A DNA stretch of 45,158 nt. It comes from JAAYJR01 sp964495655. GTDB taxonomy: Bacteria; Bacteroidota; Bacteroidia; Bacteroidales; Prolixibacteraceae. Below the pieces are notes generated by a model. That model did no database searches. It was not told the origin of the DNA and saw only the letters and a list, made by a program, of their open reading frames with translations. How positions within the stretch are numbered: position 1 is the stretch's first letter; the number at the start of each line of letters is the position of its first letter. Position numbers and translations under genes: made by a program. The DNA lies in contig CAZBWK010000020.1 in the NCBI GenBank assembly GCA_964495655.1, positions 1-45,158 of the forward strand. Direction: 5' to 3'. Below, piece after piece: positions 1-7,740 of this stretch.

Positions 1-575
1 CCGAATGTTTCAAACAGAGAATTTGATATGCTGTTTATCTGTGGCAGGTTACCTGTTCCGAATGATGAGAATATTGTTGCCGCTGCAAAAACTGCTCCTA
101 TGACTTTCCCGGTACGAATAACTTTTTTATTTTTCAGTTTAATATTCAGCCTGTTTTTCATGTAATACATAGGTCCGCCTGCAATAGAGCCGTCTTCAGC
201 CTGTTCGCGGTATTTATGAGAAAGAGTAACTTCAACAAATTTGGTAGTCATTCCAACTGCTGCAGTTATAAGCATCCAGAACAGAGCTGCCGGTCCGCCC
301 AGATGTATGGCAAGTGCAACTCCGGCAATATTCCCAGTGCCTACGGTACCTGACAACGCTGTTGTCAATGCCTGAAAATGAGAGGTGTCTCCAACATCAC
401 TATCTTTATCAAACTTGCCCAACACGATCCGGAAAGAGTGTCTGAGATATCTGAACTGAGGGAATTTAAGGTATAAAGTAAAAAATAGTCCTGTCCCGAG
501 TAATAAAAAAACGAACCATTGAGATCCGCCAATCTGACTGTCAATAACGGAAAGAAAATCATTCAGTTTATTCAT
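1..575 (-). CDS. Alanine/sodium:cation symporter (AGCS family), N-terminal part
   Basis: The reverse strand is open from an ATG at 575 to the window edge, giving 191 residues of the N-terminus; the rest lies outside. Family members import alanine or glycine with Na+ across the inner membrane. The AGCS hallmark is seen at about residues 69-88 (QALTTALSGTVGTGNIAGVA), preceded by a hydrophobic segment (WFVFLLLGTGLFFTLYL) and the typical FPQFRYLRHSF stretch. A GGPMYYM motif follows, also characteristic. It is divergent from the small gene at 655, with 79 bases between the two starts. The start is supported by family-like spacing from the first ATG to the first membrane helix. Family assignment is firm; the exact substrate is inferred. 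Confidence 0.93.
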   Translation of the reverse strand, partial: MNKLNDFLSVIDSQIGGSQWFVFLLLGTGLFFTLYLKFPQFRYLRHSFRIVLGKFDKDSDVGDTSHFQALTTALSGTVGTGNIAGVALAIHLGGPAALFWMLITAAVGMTTKFVEVTLSHKYREQAEDGSIAGGPMYYMKNRLNIKLKNKKVIRTGKVIGAVFAAATIFSSFGTGNLPQINSISNSLFETF

Positions 576-599
576 CCGCAACTCTTTTTTTTAATTTTG
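567..599 (+). promoter_or_regulatory. Possible Bacteroidota promoter for the small acidic protein gene
   Basis: A TAATTTTG at 592-599 fits the Bacteroidota -7 consensus TAnnTTTG. A TTTA at 567-570 lies 21 bases upstream, a one-mismatch match to the -33 TTTG. The implied start of transcription is about 50 bases before the ATG at 655. The -33 box overlaps the start of the divergent symporter gene. This is a pattern match only. Confidence 0.35.
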
Positions 600-654
600 G
601 CTAAAAATAATAATCTATTTCATAAATTCGCCAGATAATTTAAAAGAACAGAAC

Positions 655-906
655 ATGCTGCCCAGATTTTTATTAGCTGACAATTCACAGGACACTCCTG
701 ATACTATTTTTGTAGTCCACACAAAGGCTCCCCGTTTTATTATTGAAGCTGATATTGACGACTTTTGGAACAATCAGGAGATACATTGGATTGACGGAGA
801 ACCGGGAGATGAGAATTTAATTGCCGGACTTGTGGAAGAGGCAGAGGAATTTCTTGAGAAAGAGTTCGAAAACGAAGAATTCCTTGATGAGGATGAGGAT
901 GAGTGA
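655..906 (+). CDS. Small acidic conserved-type hypothetical protein
   Basis: An 83-residue protein with no domain I can name. The N-terminal part mixes hydrophobic and charged residues (TKAPRFIIEADIDDFWNN). The C-terminal third is almost all Glu and Asp, ending DEDEDE, so the protein is very acidic and probably a soluble cytoplasmic binding partner rather than an enzyme. It has no signal peptide or membrane segment. A plausible promoter lies upstream and the gene stands alone between the divergent symporter and the converging tex gene. Coding status is supported by the sensible codon pattern and the isolated position. Function is unknown. Confidence 0.7.
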   Translation: MLPRFLLADNSQDTPDTIFVVHTKAPRFIIEADIDDFWNNQEIHWIDGEPGDENLIAGLVEEAEEFLEKEFENEEFLDEDEDE

Positions 907-991
907 GAAATTTTAGCTTAGACCTTTAACTTCACTTAACGGTAATAGACATAGCAGTAAGCTGATAATTACTGAATTTATCCATTGCCGT

Positions 992-1007
992 CTGTTGTTG
1001 TCAACAG
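992..1007. other. Short hairpin between converging genes
   Basis: CTGTTG and CAACAG form a perfect 6 bp stem with a 4-base loop. It lies 15 bases past the tex stop codon in the space between the converging small gene and tex. No clear T-run follows on either strand, so it is only a weak candidate for a terminator. Confidence 0.3.
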
Positions 1008-1021
1008 TTAATGGTTATCTG

Positions 1022-3160
1022 CTACTTCTGTGTTACCCCTTTAAGTGATAACTGTATTCTTTTTCGGGGAATATCTATATCTTTTATCCTTACATAAATA
1101 TGCTGGTTGAGCTTCACTACCTCATATGGATCGGATATAAAGCGCTCTGCCATTTCGGAGACATGTATCAGTCCTGACTGCTTAATGCCGATATCGACAA
1201 ATGCTCCGAATTTTGTTATATTATTAATAATTCCGGGAATTACCATTCCCTCTTTTAAATCTTCGATAGAGAAAATATTATCTGCAAATTCAAAAACTTT
1301 TACAGTTTTTCTCGGATCAAGTCCCGGTTTTATCAACTCCTTCTTAATATCAATAATAGTAGGCAGTCCGGTTGTTTCTGATAAATATTTTTCGGGTTTT
1401 ATTTGTGATACCAGTTCTTCATTTTGAATGAGTTCTTTAATCTCACAATGGAGGTCATCTGCCATCTTTCTGACTATCCCATATGATTCGGGATGCACAG
1501 CCGAGTTATCAAGGGGATTATCACTTCCCGGTATTCTCAAAAACCCGGCTGCCTGTTCAAATGCTCTGGGTCCCATAAGAGTTACCTTTTTCAATTCATC
1601 GCGTGACCTGAAATTACCATGGACTTTCCTGTATTCAACAATATTTTCAGCCAGCCGTGGTCCCAGTCCGGAAATATATGACAACAGATGGTGGCTGGCA
1701 GTATTCACATTTACCCCGACAGTATTTACGCATATCTCAACCATTGAGTCGAGGCTTTTTTTCAGGTTTTTCTGATTTACATCATGCTGATACTGGCCAA
1801 CGCCAATGCTTTTCGGATCTATTTTTACCAGTTCGGCCAACGGGTCCATTAATCTTCTGCCAATTGAAACGGCACCCCTTACTGTAACGTCATACCCGGG
1901 AAACTCCTTACGGGCTGCTGCAGATGCTGAGTAGACAGAGGCGCCATCTTCATTCACAACAAAAACCTGGATCTGCCTGTCGAACTTAATTTTTTTGATA
2001 AAACTTTCTGTTTCCCTTCCGGCGGTTCCGTTGCCTATTGCTATGGCCTCAATTTTATAGGCATTAACCATTGAAACTAATTTTTTTGAAGCCATCTTTT
2101 TATCTTCCTGTGGTTTGTGAGGGTAGATGGTGTCATTATGCAGCAGGTTACCCTGTTCATCGAGGCATACCGCTTTACAGCCTGTCCTGTATCCCGGGTC
2201 AAGGGCGAGAATACGTTTTTGTCCGAGAGGCGGGGCAAGCAAAAGCTGACGCAGGTTTTTTGAGAATACATCGATTGCTTCTTTGTCTGATCTCTCCTTC
2301 ATGGTTCCCGTAAATTCATTTTCTATCGATGGTTCAATTAGTCTTTTATAGCTGTCTCTTACCGCCATTTCCACATGGAGGGCACACTCATTGCGGGATT
2401 TTACAAAGAGACGGATCAGGTGATAGAGAGGCTTTTCTTCATCCGGTTTGAGGGAGACTTTAAGGAATCCTTCCTTTTCTCCCCGGCTTATTGCCAGAAA
2501 CCGGTGGGAGGGACACCTTTCCCATGGTTCACTCCAATCAAAATAGTCACAGTATTTTTGCGCCTTTTCCTCTTTTCCTTTAATGACTTTTGAAGTAAGA
2601 ACAGCTCCCATATTAAATTCCCTTCTTGCAATTTTTCTTGCCTGTTCATTTTCACTTATCCATTCAGATATTATGTCCCTGGCTCCCTGCAGCGCTTCTT
2701 CTTTTGTTGGCACATCATCATTAATAAATGCCGCTGCCCGCGATCCGGGGTCCTGCTCCTGCTGTATGAAAAGAATTTTTGCCAGAGGCTCAAGGCCTTT
2801 CTTTTTTGCAACTGAGGCTTTTGTTTGCTTTTTTGGCTTATAAGGCAGGTATATGTCCTCGAGCTCAACAGGGTCTGTGCAATCGGCAATCCTCTCTTTT
2901 AGTTCTTTTGTCAGGGCTCCCAGCTGCTCAATGGTTCGTATAACAGTATCTTTTCTCTTTTCCAGTTCCGTGAATTTGTCATTCAGCTCTTTTATTTGCA
3001 GAATCTGCTCTTCATCAAGGCCTCCGGTAAGCTCTTTTCTGTATCGTGCAATAAACGGAACAGTTGCACTTTCTGAAAGTAATTTAATAGTGTTTGAAAC
3101 ACTTGTAATGCTTAATCCTGATTTTTGGGATGTGATCTCAATGATTTTTGAATTCATCAT
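1022..3160 (-). CDS. tex: Tex, S1-domain transcription accessory / RNA-binding protein
   Basis: Tex is a nucleic-acid-binding protein that associates with the transcription machinery. All expected parts are present in order. The N-terminal Tex region contains VPFIARYRKELTGGLDEEQI near residue 35. The YqgF/RNase H-like domain starts ILALDPGYRTGCKAV. Helix-hairpin-helix motifs follow (YISGLGPRLAENIVEYR and LMGPRAFEQAAGFLRI). A C-terminal S1 RNA-binding domain runs from LKEGMVIPGIINNITKFGAF to IQLSLKG. Total length is about 712 residues, normal for the family. The start is set at 3160 (M-M-N-S-K) because homologues begin near here; an in-frame ATG at 3178 would add six residues that do not look native. 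It lies 46 bases downstream of the NusG-like gene on the same strand, so the two may be co-transcribed. Confidence 0.96.
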   Translation of the reverse strand: MMNSKIIEITSQKSGLSITSVSNTIKLLSESATVPFIARYRKELTGGLDEEQILQIKELNDKFTELEKRKDTVIRTIEQLGALTKELKERIADCTDPVELEDIYLPYKPKKQTKASVAKKKGLEPLAKILFIQQEQDPGSRAAAFINDDVPTKEEALQGARDIISEWISENEQARKIARREFNMGAVLTSKVIKGKEEKAQKYCDYFDWSEPWERCPSHRFLAISRGEKEGFLKVSLKPDEEKPLYHLIRLFVKSRNECALHVEMAVRDSYKRLIEPSIENEFTGTMKERSDKEAIDVFSKNLRQLLLAPPLGQKRILALDPGYRTGCKAVCLDEQGNLLHNDTIYPHKPQEDKKMASKKLVSMVNAYKIEAIAIGNGTAGRETESFIKKIKFDRQIQVFVVNEDGASVYSASAAARKEFPGYDVTVRGAVSIGRRLMDPLAELVKIDPKSIGVGQYQHDVNQKNLKKSLDSMVEICVNTVGVNVNTASHHLLSYISGLGPRLAENIVEYRKVHGNFRSRDELKKVTLMGPRAFEQAAGFLRIPGSDNPLDNSAVHPESYGIVRKMADDLHCEIKELIQNEELVSQIKPEKYLSETTGLPTIIDIKKELIKPGLDPRKTVKVFEFADNIFSIEDLKEGMVIPGIINNITKFGAFVDIGIKQSGLIHVSEMAERFISDPYEVVKLNQHIYVRIKDIDIPRKRIQLSLKGVTQK

Positions 3161-3206
3161 AATTGATTTATACAGCAAAGGTAAAAAAGAAATATGACAA
3201 GACAGA

Positions 3207-3752
3207 TCAGAGAGCAGAACAGGTTAAATGGTTCTCCGGAAGCAAAGTTATACATCCGGATGGTAATTCAACTGAAAAAACAGAGTTAATATGTTCAACT
3301 CTCAGGATTAATCTGTTTTTGCCCCTGACTTCGATCAGCTCTCCCTGCAGTCCGATCAATGGTCCTTCCACTATTTCCACTTTTCTCCCTGGTTTAAAAT
3401 TTTCATTAAGTGCTGATACTTCTATGTCTGACTGTTTTAGCATTAACTTAAGCTGTTCTATCTGGGCTGACGGTACAACAGCCGCCTTACCCTCAAAAGT
3501 GATGAAAGAGACCACATTGGCAGATTGGAATACTTTATTGTACTCATTATTATTAATATTCACAAAACAATAGCCGGTAATGAGGGGTAAATTCACCCAT
3601 TTTTTGCGGTCTTTCCATTGTCGAAGCCTTTTCTGCATAGGAAGGAAGCAGGTAATTCCGGATCCTGTAAGTTCGGCATAAACCTTTTTTTCAGCTCTGG
3701 CCCGTGTATGAACAACATACCACTTTTTAATAGACGGATGGATTTCACTCAT
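3207..3752 (-). CDS. UpxY-family NusG-like transcription antiterminator
   Basis: A 181-residue NusG paralogue. The N-terminal NGN domain starts KKWYVVHTRARAEKKVYAEL and includes the tract RQWKDRKKWVNLPLITGYCF typical of UpxY/RfaH-like members. A C-terminal KOW domain follows (GRKVEIVEGPLIGLQGELIE). UpxY proteins bind RNA polymerase and allow read-through of long operons, classically capsule loci in Bacteroides. No capsule operon is seen in this window; instead the gene is followed by tex and preceded by a Usp gene on the same strand. The general role, transcription elongation control, is well supported. The target operon is unknown. Confidence 0.88.
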   Translation of the reverse strand: MSEIHPSIKKWYVVHTRARAEKKVYAELTGSGITCFLPMQKRLRQWKDRKKWVNLPLITGYCFVNINNNEYNKVFQSANVVSFITFEGKAAVVPSAQIEQLKLMLKQSDIEVSALNENFKPGRKVEIVEGPLIGLQGELIEVRGKNRLILRVEHINSVFSVELPSGCITLLPENHLTCSAL

Positions 3753-3839
3753 ACTGTTATTAGTTGTGCAATATTTATTTAATGGCCGGGCTAAAGTAAA
3801 AAAATTTAGTTGATAGATAAAATATAATATAGCGGATAT

Positions 3840-4646
3840 TTAGTTACATAATATATAATTGTCCCTTCTTGAATTCACCAGCATGACTGCAAGGTTTTCT
3901 GCTCTTCCAATAATTTTTCTCTCCGGTAGTCCGATTAAAATATCGAGCGGTGTTATTGCAGAACTTCCAAGCAATACCAGCATATCGCTATTTGATTCAA
4001 TTGCGAAATCAAGAGCTTCAAAAGAATTTCTCAGGCTTGATCTGAAGCCTTTGTATATTTTATGGTCTATATTAAATTTTTGCATCAGCTTTTTGATAAT
4101 GAAAATATTGTTATATACCTCCTTTTGTTCATTTTTTCCTTTATGGTTTGCTGCTATGACCGTTATCTTTGATTTGTTAAACCGGCCGAAATAAGAACTC
4201 CAGATAGCAGCTTCGGAGATTCCTTTACGTAGGTCGACAGGCAGGATAATATTTTTGAATGAAAGCTCATCATTTTGTGAACGGAGGAACAGGAATGGTA
4301 CCGGACTTGTTATTACTGCTTTTGAGTACTTTTTATAATTTTTTGCATCAGTGATTATCAGGATTATCTCATGGTCGTCAGCCATTTTTTCTGAAATTTC
4401 CGAATCGGGCCCTTCGACGATGCAGGCAGATACTTTTAATCCTGTTACTTCTCTGTTTATCTTTTCGATACAGTCATTCAGCTTTTTTTTTGCCTCATTC
4501 CTGAGTCTTTTCTGTTTTAAGCGGCAGACAAGACAAAGCTCTTTCCTGAATATAGCAGATAATTTTATACCGTTTGTAATGAGCATTTTATCATTATCAG
4601 AGAAGTCAACCAATACCGCTATCTTTTGAAGTATTCTTTCACCCAT
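3840..4646 (-). CDS. Universal stress protein (Usp) family, tandem domains
   Basis: A 268-residue cytoplasmic protein with the two-domain layout common in Bacteroidota Usp proteins. The first domain opens ILQKIAVLVDFSDNDKMLI, the usual beta-strand/Asp start. The second opens SFKNIILPVDLRKGISEAAI near residue 132. The C-terminal glycine motif of ATP-binding Usp proteins (G-2x-G-9x-G) is degenerate here: the segment reads VLLGSSAITPLDILIGLPER. Nucleotide binding is therefore uncertain. It starts 109 bases from the divergent acyl-CoA synthetase and ends 87 bases before the NusG-like gene. Family call is likely; no specific stress can be deduced. Confidence 0.78.
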   Translation of the reverse strand: MGERILQKIAVLVDFSDNDKMLITNGIKLSAIFRKELCLVCRLKQKRLRNEAKKKLNDCIEKINREVTGLKVSACIVEGPDSEISEKMADDHEIILIITDAKNYKKYSKAVITSPVPFLFLRSQNDELSFKNIILPVDLRKGISEAAIWSSYFGRFNKSKITVIAANHKGKNEQKEVYNNIFIIKKLMQKFNIDHKIYKGFRSSLRNSFEALDFAIESNSDMLVLLGSSAITPLDILIGLPERKIIGRAENLAVMLVNSRRDNYILCN

Positions 4647-4698
4647 TACAATTTTTTGTTAAAAATAAATAATTAGCAGGAGGATAAAAAGTATGATG

Positions 4699-4739
4699 AC
4701 AAAAATAGGACTGTTTGGAGAGGAAATGCCTATTTTTGT
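4699..4739. promoter_or_regulatory. Divergent promoter region with a 10 bp inverted repeat
   Basis: ACAAAAATAG (4699-4708) and CTATTTTTGT (4730-4739) are perfect inverted repeats 21 bases apart, between the divergent usp and acyl-CoA synthetase genes. Each arm contains TATTTTTG reading outwards (4707-4700 on minus, 4731-4738 on plus), a match to the -7 consensus TAnnTTTG. No clean -33 box at 19-21 bases is seen for either; a TTTG at 4714-4717 is too close. They could be two back-to-back promoters or one regulator site. Confidence 0.45.
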
Positions 4740-4755
4740 TAGCAAATATTGATTT

Positions 4756-6813
4756 ATGATCAACGAAAAGCTGTTTTGTCCGGCGAGCATTGCTGTTGTA
4801 GGAGCTTCAAACAATATTATGAAGCCGGGGGGGAAGATACTCAAAAATCTTACCGACCATAATTTCAAAGGCAAATTATTTGCTGTTAATCCAAAGTATG
4901 ATAACATACAGGGTTTGCCGGCATATCATAATGTTGAGGAGTTACCTGAAACAGATATGGCAATCCTGGCCATACCTTCTGCTTATTGTCTTGAGACAGT
5001 GGAGATACTGGCTGCCAGGAAGGGTGTACGTGCATTTATTATAGTATCCGGAGGTTTTGGAGAAACAGGCGAAGAGGGGGAAAAAACAGAACGTGAGATA
5101 GTTGAGGTGGTGAACAGGCATAATGCATGCCTGATAGGCCCTAACTGCATTGGGGTAATGACACCATATCATGCCAGTGTATTTACAACTCCTGTACCCG
5201 GATTAACAGCCAGTGGATGTGATTTTATATCGGGCTCAGGTGCTACTGCAGTTTTTATCATTGAGTCGGGCATACCCAAAGGTCTCAAATTTGCGAGTGT
5301 CTTTTCTGTTGGTAATAGCGCCCAGACAGGGGTTGAAGACATTTTGGAATATTTTGACAACACATACTTGCACGGTATCAGTCCTAAAGTAAAATTGTTG
5401 TATATGGAAAAGATCGATAATCCTGATAAGCTGTTGTACCATGCATCATCATTGATCAGAAAGGGTTGCAGGATTGCCGCCATTAAGGCAGGGAGTTCAG
5501 AGGCAGGGAGCCTTGCTGCCACCTCCCACACAGGAGCCATGGCCAGTTCTGATGCGGCAGTTGAGGCCCTCTTCAGGAAAGCTGGTATTGTAAGGTGTTA
5601 CGGGCGTGAAGAGTTGACAACAGTTGCAGGTATATTTATGTGTAAGGAGTTGAAAGGCGATAAGCTGGCAATTATCACCCATGCAGGAGGCCCCGGAGTG
5701 ATGCTTGCTGATGCACTTGAGCAGGGAGGATTACGAATTCCGGTAATTGAAGAGACCCCTGCAAAGAAGAAGTTGAAGAATAAGCTTTTCCCGGGCTCAT
5801 CGGTACAGAACCCCATTGATTTTCTGGCTACGGGAACATCAGCCCAACTGGGAGAGATTATTGATGCATGCGAAAATGAATTTGATGTAGACGGAATGGC
5901 AGTGATCTTCGGGAGTCCGGGCCTAGCACCTATCCGGGATGTTTATGAGGTACTGAACCAAAAAATGAAAACCTGCTGCAAACCTGTTTACCCGATACTT
6001 CCGTCTATTATAAGTGTTAAAGAAGACGTGGCTCATTTTCTTTCTCACGGGAATGTAAATTTCCCTGATGAAGTTCTCCTGGGCCGTGCACTTGCCAAAG
6101 TAATACACACTCCTCCTCCGGCACCTGATGAGATCTTTTCGGAGGGTGTTAATATTGATAAGATAAGAGAGGTAATTGGCAGGACAAAAAATGGCTACCA
6201 GTCACCCGTTATTATCCACGAATTGTTTCATGCTGCAGGCATTCCCTGGGTAAAAGAGATCGTTGCGAAAAATGAAACTGAAGCAGTCCTGGCATCACTG
6301 AAAATTGGTTTTCCTGTTGTAATGAAAGTTATCGGTCCAGTGCACAAAACAGAACTGGGAGGTGTTGTGCTGAACATTAACAATGTAGATGCAGTAAGGA
6401 AGGAGTTTCACCATCTTAATGGCATCGAGGGAGTTAAAGGAGTTCTTGTAGCCCAGATGGCGAAAGGCACAGAGCTCTTCCTGGGAGCTTCCTACGAAGA
6501 AAAGTTCGGGCATGTGGTAATGTGCGGACTCGGGGGTATATATGTAGAAGTGCTGAAGGATGTTGCCTCCGGACTGGCACCATTGACTATAGGAGAGGCA
6601 ATGTCGATGATAAGACAGCTGAGGTCATATAAAATATTAAAAGGCTACAGGCGACGGGAAGGGGTTAATATCACGAAGTTTGCTGAAATTATCGTCAGGC
6701 TGTCTACGCTTCTGCGTTTTGCAACAGAAATTAAAGAGCTGGATATAAACCCATTGCTCGGTAATGAGAGGGAAATCCTGGGTGTTGATGCACGAATAAG
6801 AGTTCAAAAATAA
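4756..6813 (+). CDS. ADP-forming acyl-CoA synthetase (acetate-CoA ligase family)
   Basis: This family converts acyl-CoA + ADP + Pi to acid + CoA + ATP, conserving energy in fermentation. The 685-residue protein fuses the alpha and beta parts. A CoA-binding Rossmann domain comes first (ASIAVVGASNNIMKPGGKIL, residues 10-29). The ligase domain follows with the phosphohistidine motif ATSHTGAMASSDAAVEALFR near residue 257. A second flavodoxin-like ligase domain reads LAIITHAGGPGVMLADALEQ. The C-terminal ATP-grasp_5 domain contains PVVMKVIGPVHKTELGGVVL and the metal-site segment LDINPLL. All key residues are visible. It is transcribed away from the usp gene and is followed by the DeoR promoter region. 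Which acid it uses cannot be read from sequence. Confidence 0.93.
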   Translation: MINEKLFCPASIAVVGASNNIMKPGGKILKNLTDHNFKGKLFAVNPKYDNIQGLPAYHNVEELPETDMAILAIPSAYCLETVEILAARKGVRAFIIVSGGFGETGEEGEKTEREIVEVVNRHNACLIGPNCIGVMTPYHASVFTTPVPGLTASGCDFISGSGATAVFIIESGIPKGLKFASVFSVGNSAQTGVEDILEYFDNTYLHGISPKVKLLYMEKIDNPDKLLYHASSLIRKGCRIAAIKAGSSEAGSLAATSHTGAMASSDAAVEALFRKAGIVRCYGREELTTVAGIFMCKELKGDKLAIITHAGGPGVMLADALEQGGLRIPVIEETPAKKKLKNKLFPGSSVQNPIDFLATGTSAQLGEIIDACENEFDVDGMAVIFGSPGLAPIRDVYEVLNQKMKTCCKPVYPILPSIISVKEDVAHFLSHGNVNFPDEVLLGRALAKVIHTPPPAPDEIFSEGVNIDKIREVIGRTKNGYQSPVIIHELFHAAGIPWVKEIVAKNETEAVLASLKIGFPVVMKVIGPVHKTELGGVVLNINNVDAVRKEFHHLNGIEGVKGVLVAQMAKGTELFLGASYEEKFGHVVMCGLGGIYVEVLKDVASGLAPLTIGEAMSMIRQLRSYKILKGYRRREGVNITKFAEIIVRLSTLLRFATEIKELDINPLLGNEREILGVDARIRVQK

Positions 6814-6875
6814 AATCTGCCGGGAGAGAACCGGGCATAAATTGCCACTTAAGTCAATAAATTATCATCCGAACG

Positions 6876-6906
6876 TTTGTGTTATTCATTATTTTGATTA
6901 AATTTG
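6876..6906 (+). promoter_or_regulatory. Promoter of the deoR-family gene cluster
   Basis: TTTG at 6876-6879, a 19-base spacer, and TAAATTTG at 6899-6906 match the Bacteroidota housekeeping promoter (-33 TTTG, -7 TAnnTTTG) exactly. This is the best promoter match found in the window. Transcription would start near 6912-6916, about 30 bases before the regulator's ATG. Confidence 0.68.
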
Positions 6907-6915
6907 TTTGAAAAT

Positions 6916-6928
6916 GATCGATTCGATC
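6916..6928. promoter_or_regulatory. Palindromic operator candidate at the deoR-family promoter
   Basis: GATCGA-T-TCGATC is a perfect 6-1-6 inverted repeat. It sits 9 bases after the -7 box, over the expected transcription start, and 17 bases before the DeoR-family start codon. That is the position expected for autorepression by the encoded regulator. Binding itself is inferred. Confidence 0.5.
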
Positions 6929-6945
6929 TTTAACTGATTTTATCA

Positions 6946-7725
6946 ATGAATGACAGATTTCTGAAGTCTGAAGAGAGAAAAAGGATTATTCTGGATCTTT
7001 TAAGCAGCAATGATTTTGTATCCATACATAAAGTAATGGATCAGTGCAATGTTTCAGAAATAACTGTTCGTCGCGATCTTACTGAATTAGAGAGTAAGGG
7101 GTTGTTAATAAGAACTCACGGCGGCGCAGTGAAATCCGTGGCCGGTGGCCGGCTTTTCACTTATGACAATAAGATAAGCAGGAACAGGACAAATAAAGAA
7201 GCTATTTGCCGGAAGGCTTCATCATTTATTGAGAATAATGACATTATATTCATTGACTGCGGTACTACTTTGTCGTTTATGTCAAAATATGTTACAAAAT
7301 TTGAATCACTTACCGTTATTACCAATTCACTGCCAATAGTTTCAGAGCTTATAAATTTTCCGGGTATTAAGTTAATCCTTATCGGAGGTGAGGTAATAAA
7401 TGACCGGAAGGCTATATATGGACTTTTTGCCGACAGGAATATCTCCCGATTTCATGCAAACAAGGCGTTTATAGGAGCTGACGGGGTATCATTAACAGGA
7501 GGACTGACATCTTATGATGAGAATGAGGCATCCATCACCCTGAAGATGGCAGAGAATTCTGATAAGGTCTATCTGTTATGTGATTCGTCAAAGATCGAAA
7601 AGGATTCATTTGTAAAATTTGCCCCTTTGTCGGCAGTAGATGTGGTAATTACCGATAACGAGCTGGATAATAGGCATCTGGATATGTATAAAAAGAATAA
7701 TGTAACAATAATTAATGTCAAATGA
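6946..7725 (+). CDS. DeoR/GlpR-family transcriptional regulator
   Basis: A 259-residue regulator of standard family size. The N-terminal winged helix-turn-helix is seen at about residues 10-62, with the DeoR signature VSEITVRRDLTELESKGLLI followed by RTHGGAV. The C-terminal DeoRC sensor domain has the sugar-phosphate isomerase-like motifs IDCGTTLSFM, VITNSLPIV, LILIGGEV and FIGADGVS. Members respond to phosphorylated sugars or related metabolites and usually repress neighbouring catabolic genes. It is first in the plus-strand cluster, 15 bases before the aminotransferase, so it probably controls at least itself, the aminotransferase and the Gfo/Idh gene. Confidence 0.93.
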   Translation: MNDRFLKSEERKRIILDLLSSNDFVSIHKVMDQCNVSEITVRRDLTELESKGLLIRTHGGAVKSVAGGRLFTYDNKISRNRTNKEAICRKASSFIENNDIIFIDCGTTLSFMSKYVTKFESLTVITNSLPIVSELINFPGIKLILIGGEVINDRKAIYGLFADRNISRFHANKAFIGADGVSLTGGLTSYDENEASITLKMAENSDKVYLLCDSSKIEKDSFVKFAPLSAVDVVITDNELDNRHLDMYKKNNVTIINVK

Positions 7726-7740
7726 TTAAAAATTCAAATT

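Noticed and set aside
1107..3197. Several plus-strand reading frames of 70-115 codons opposite tex
   Set aside because: They lie on the opposite strand of a complete, well-conserved gene and have no recognisable features.
6820..6840. A terminator after the acyl-CoA synthetase gene (GCCGGG ... CCGGGC)
   Set aside because: The two halves pair over only about four bases, and no T-run follows.
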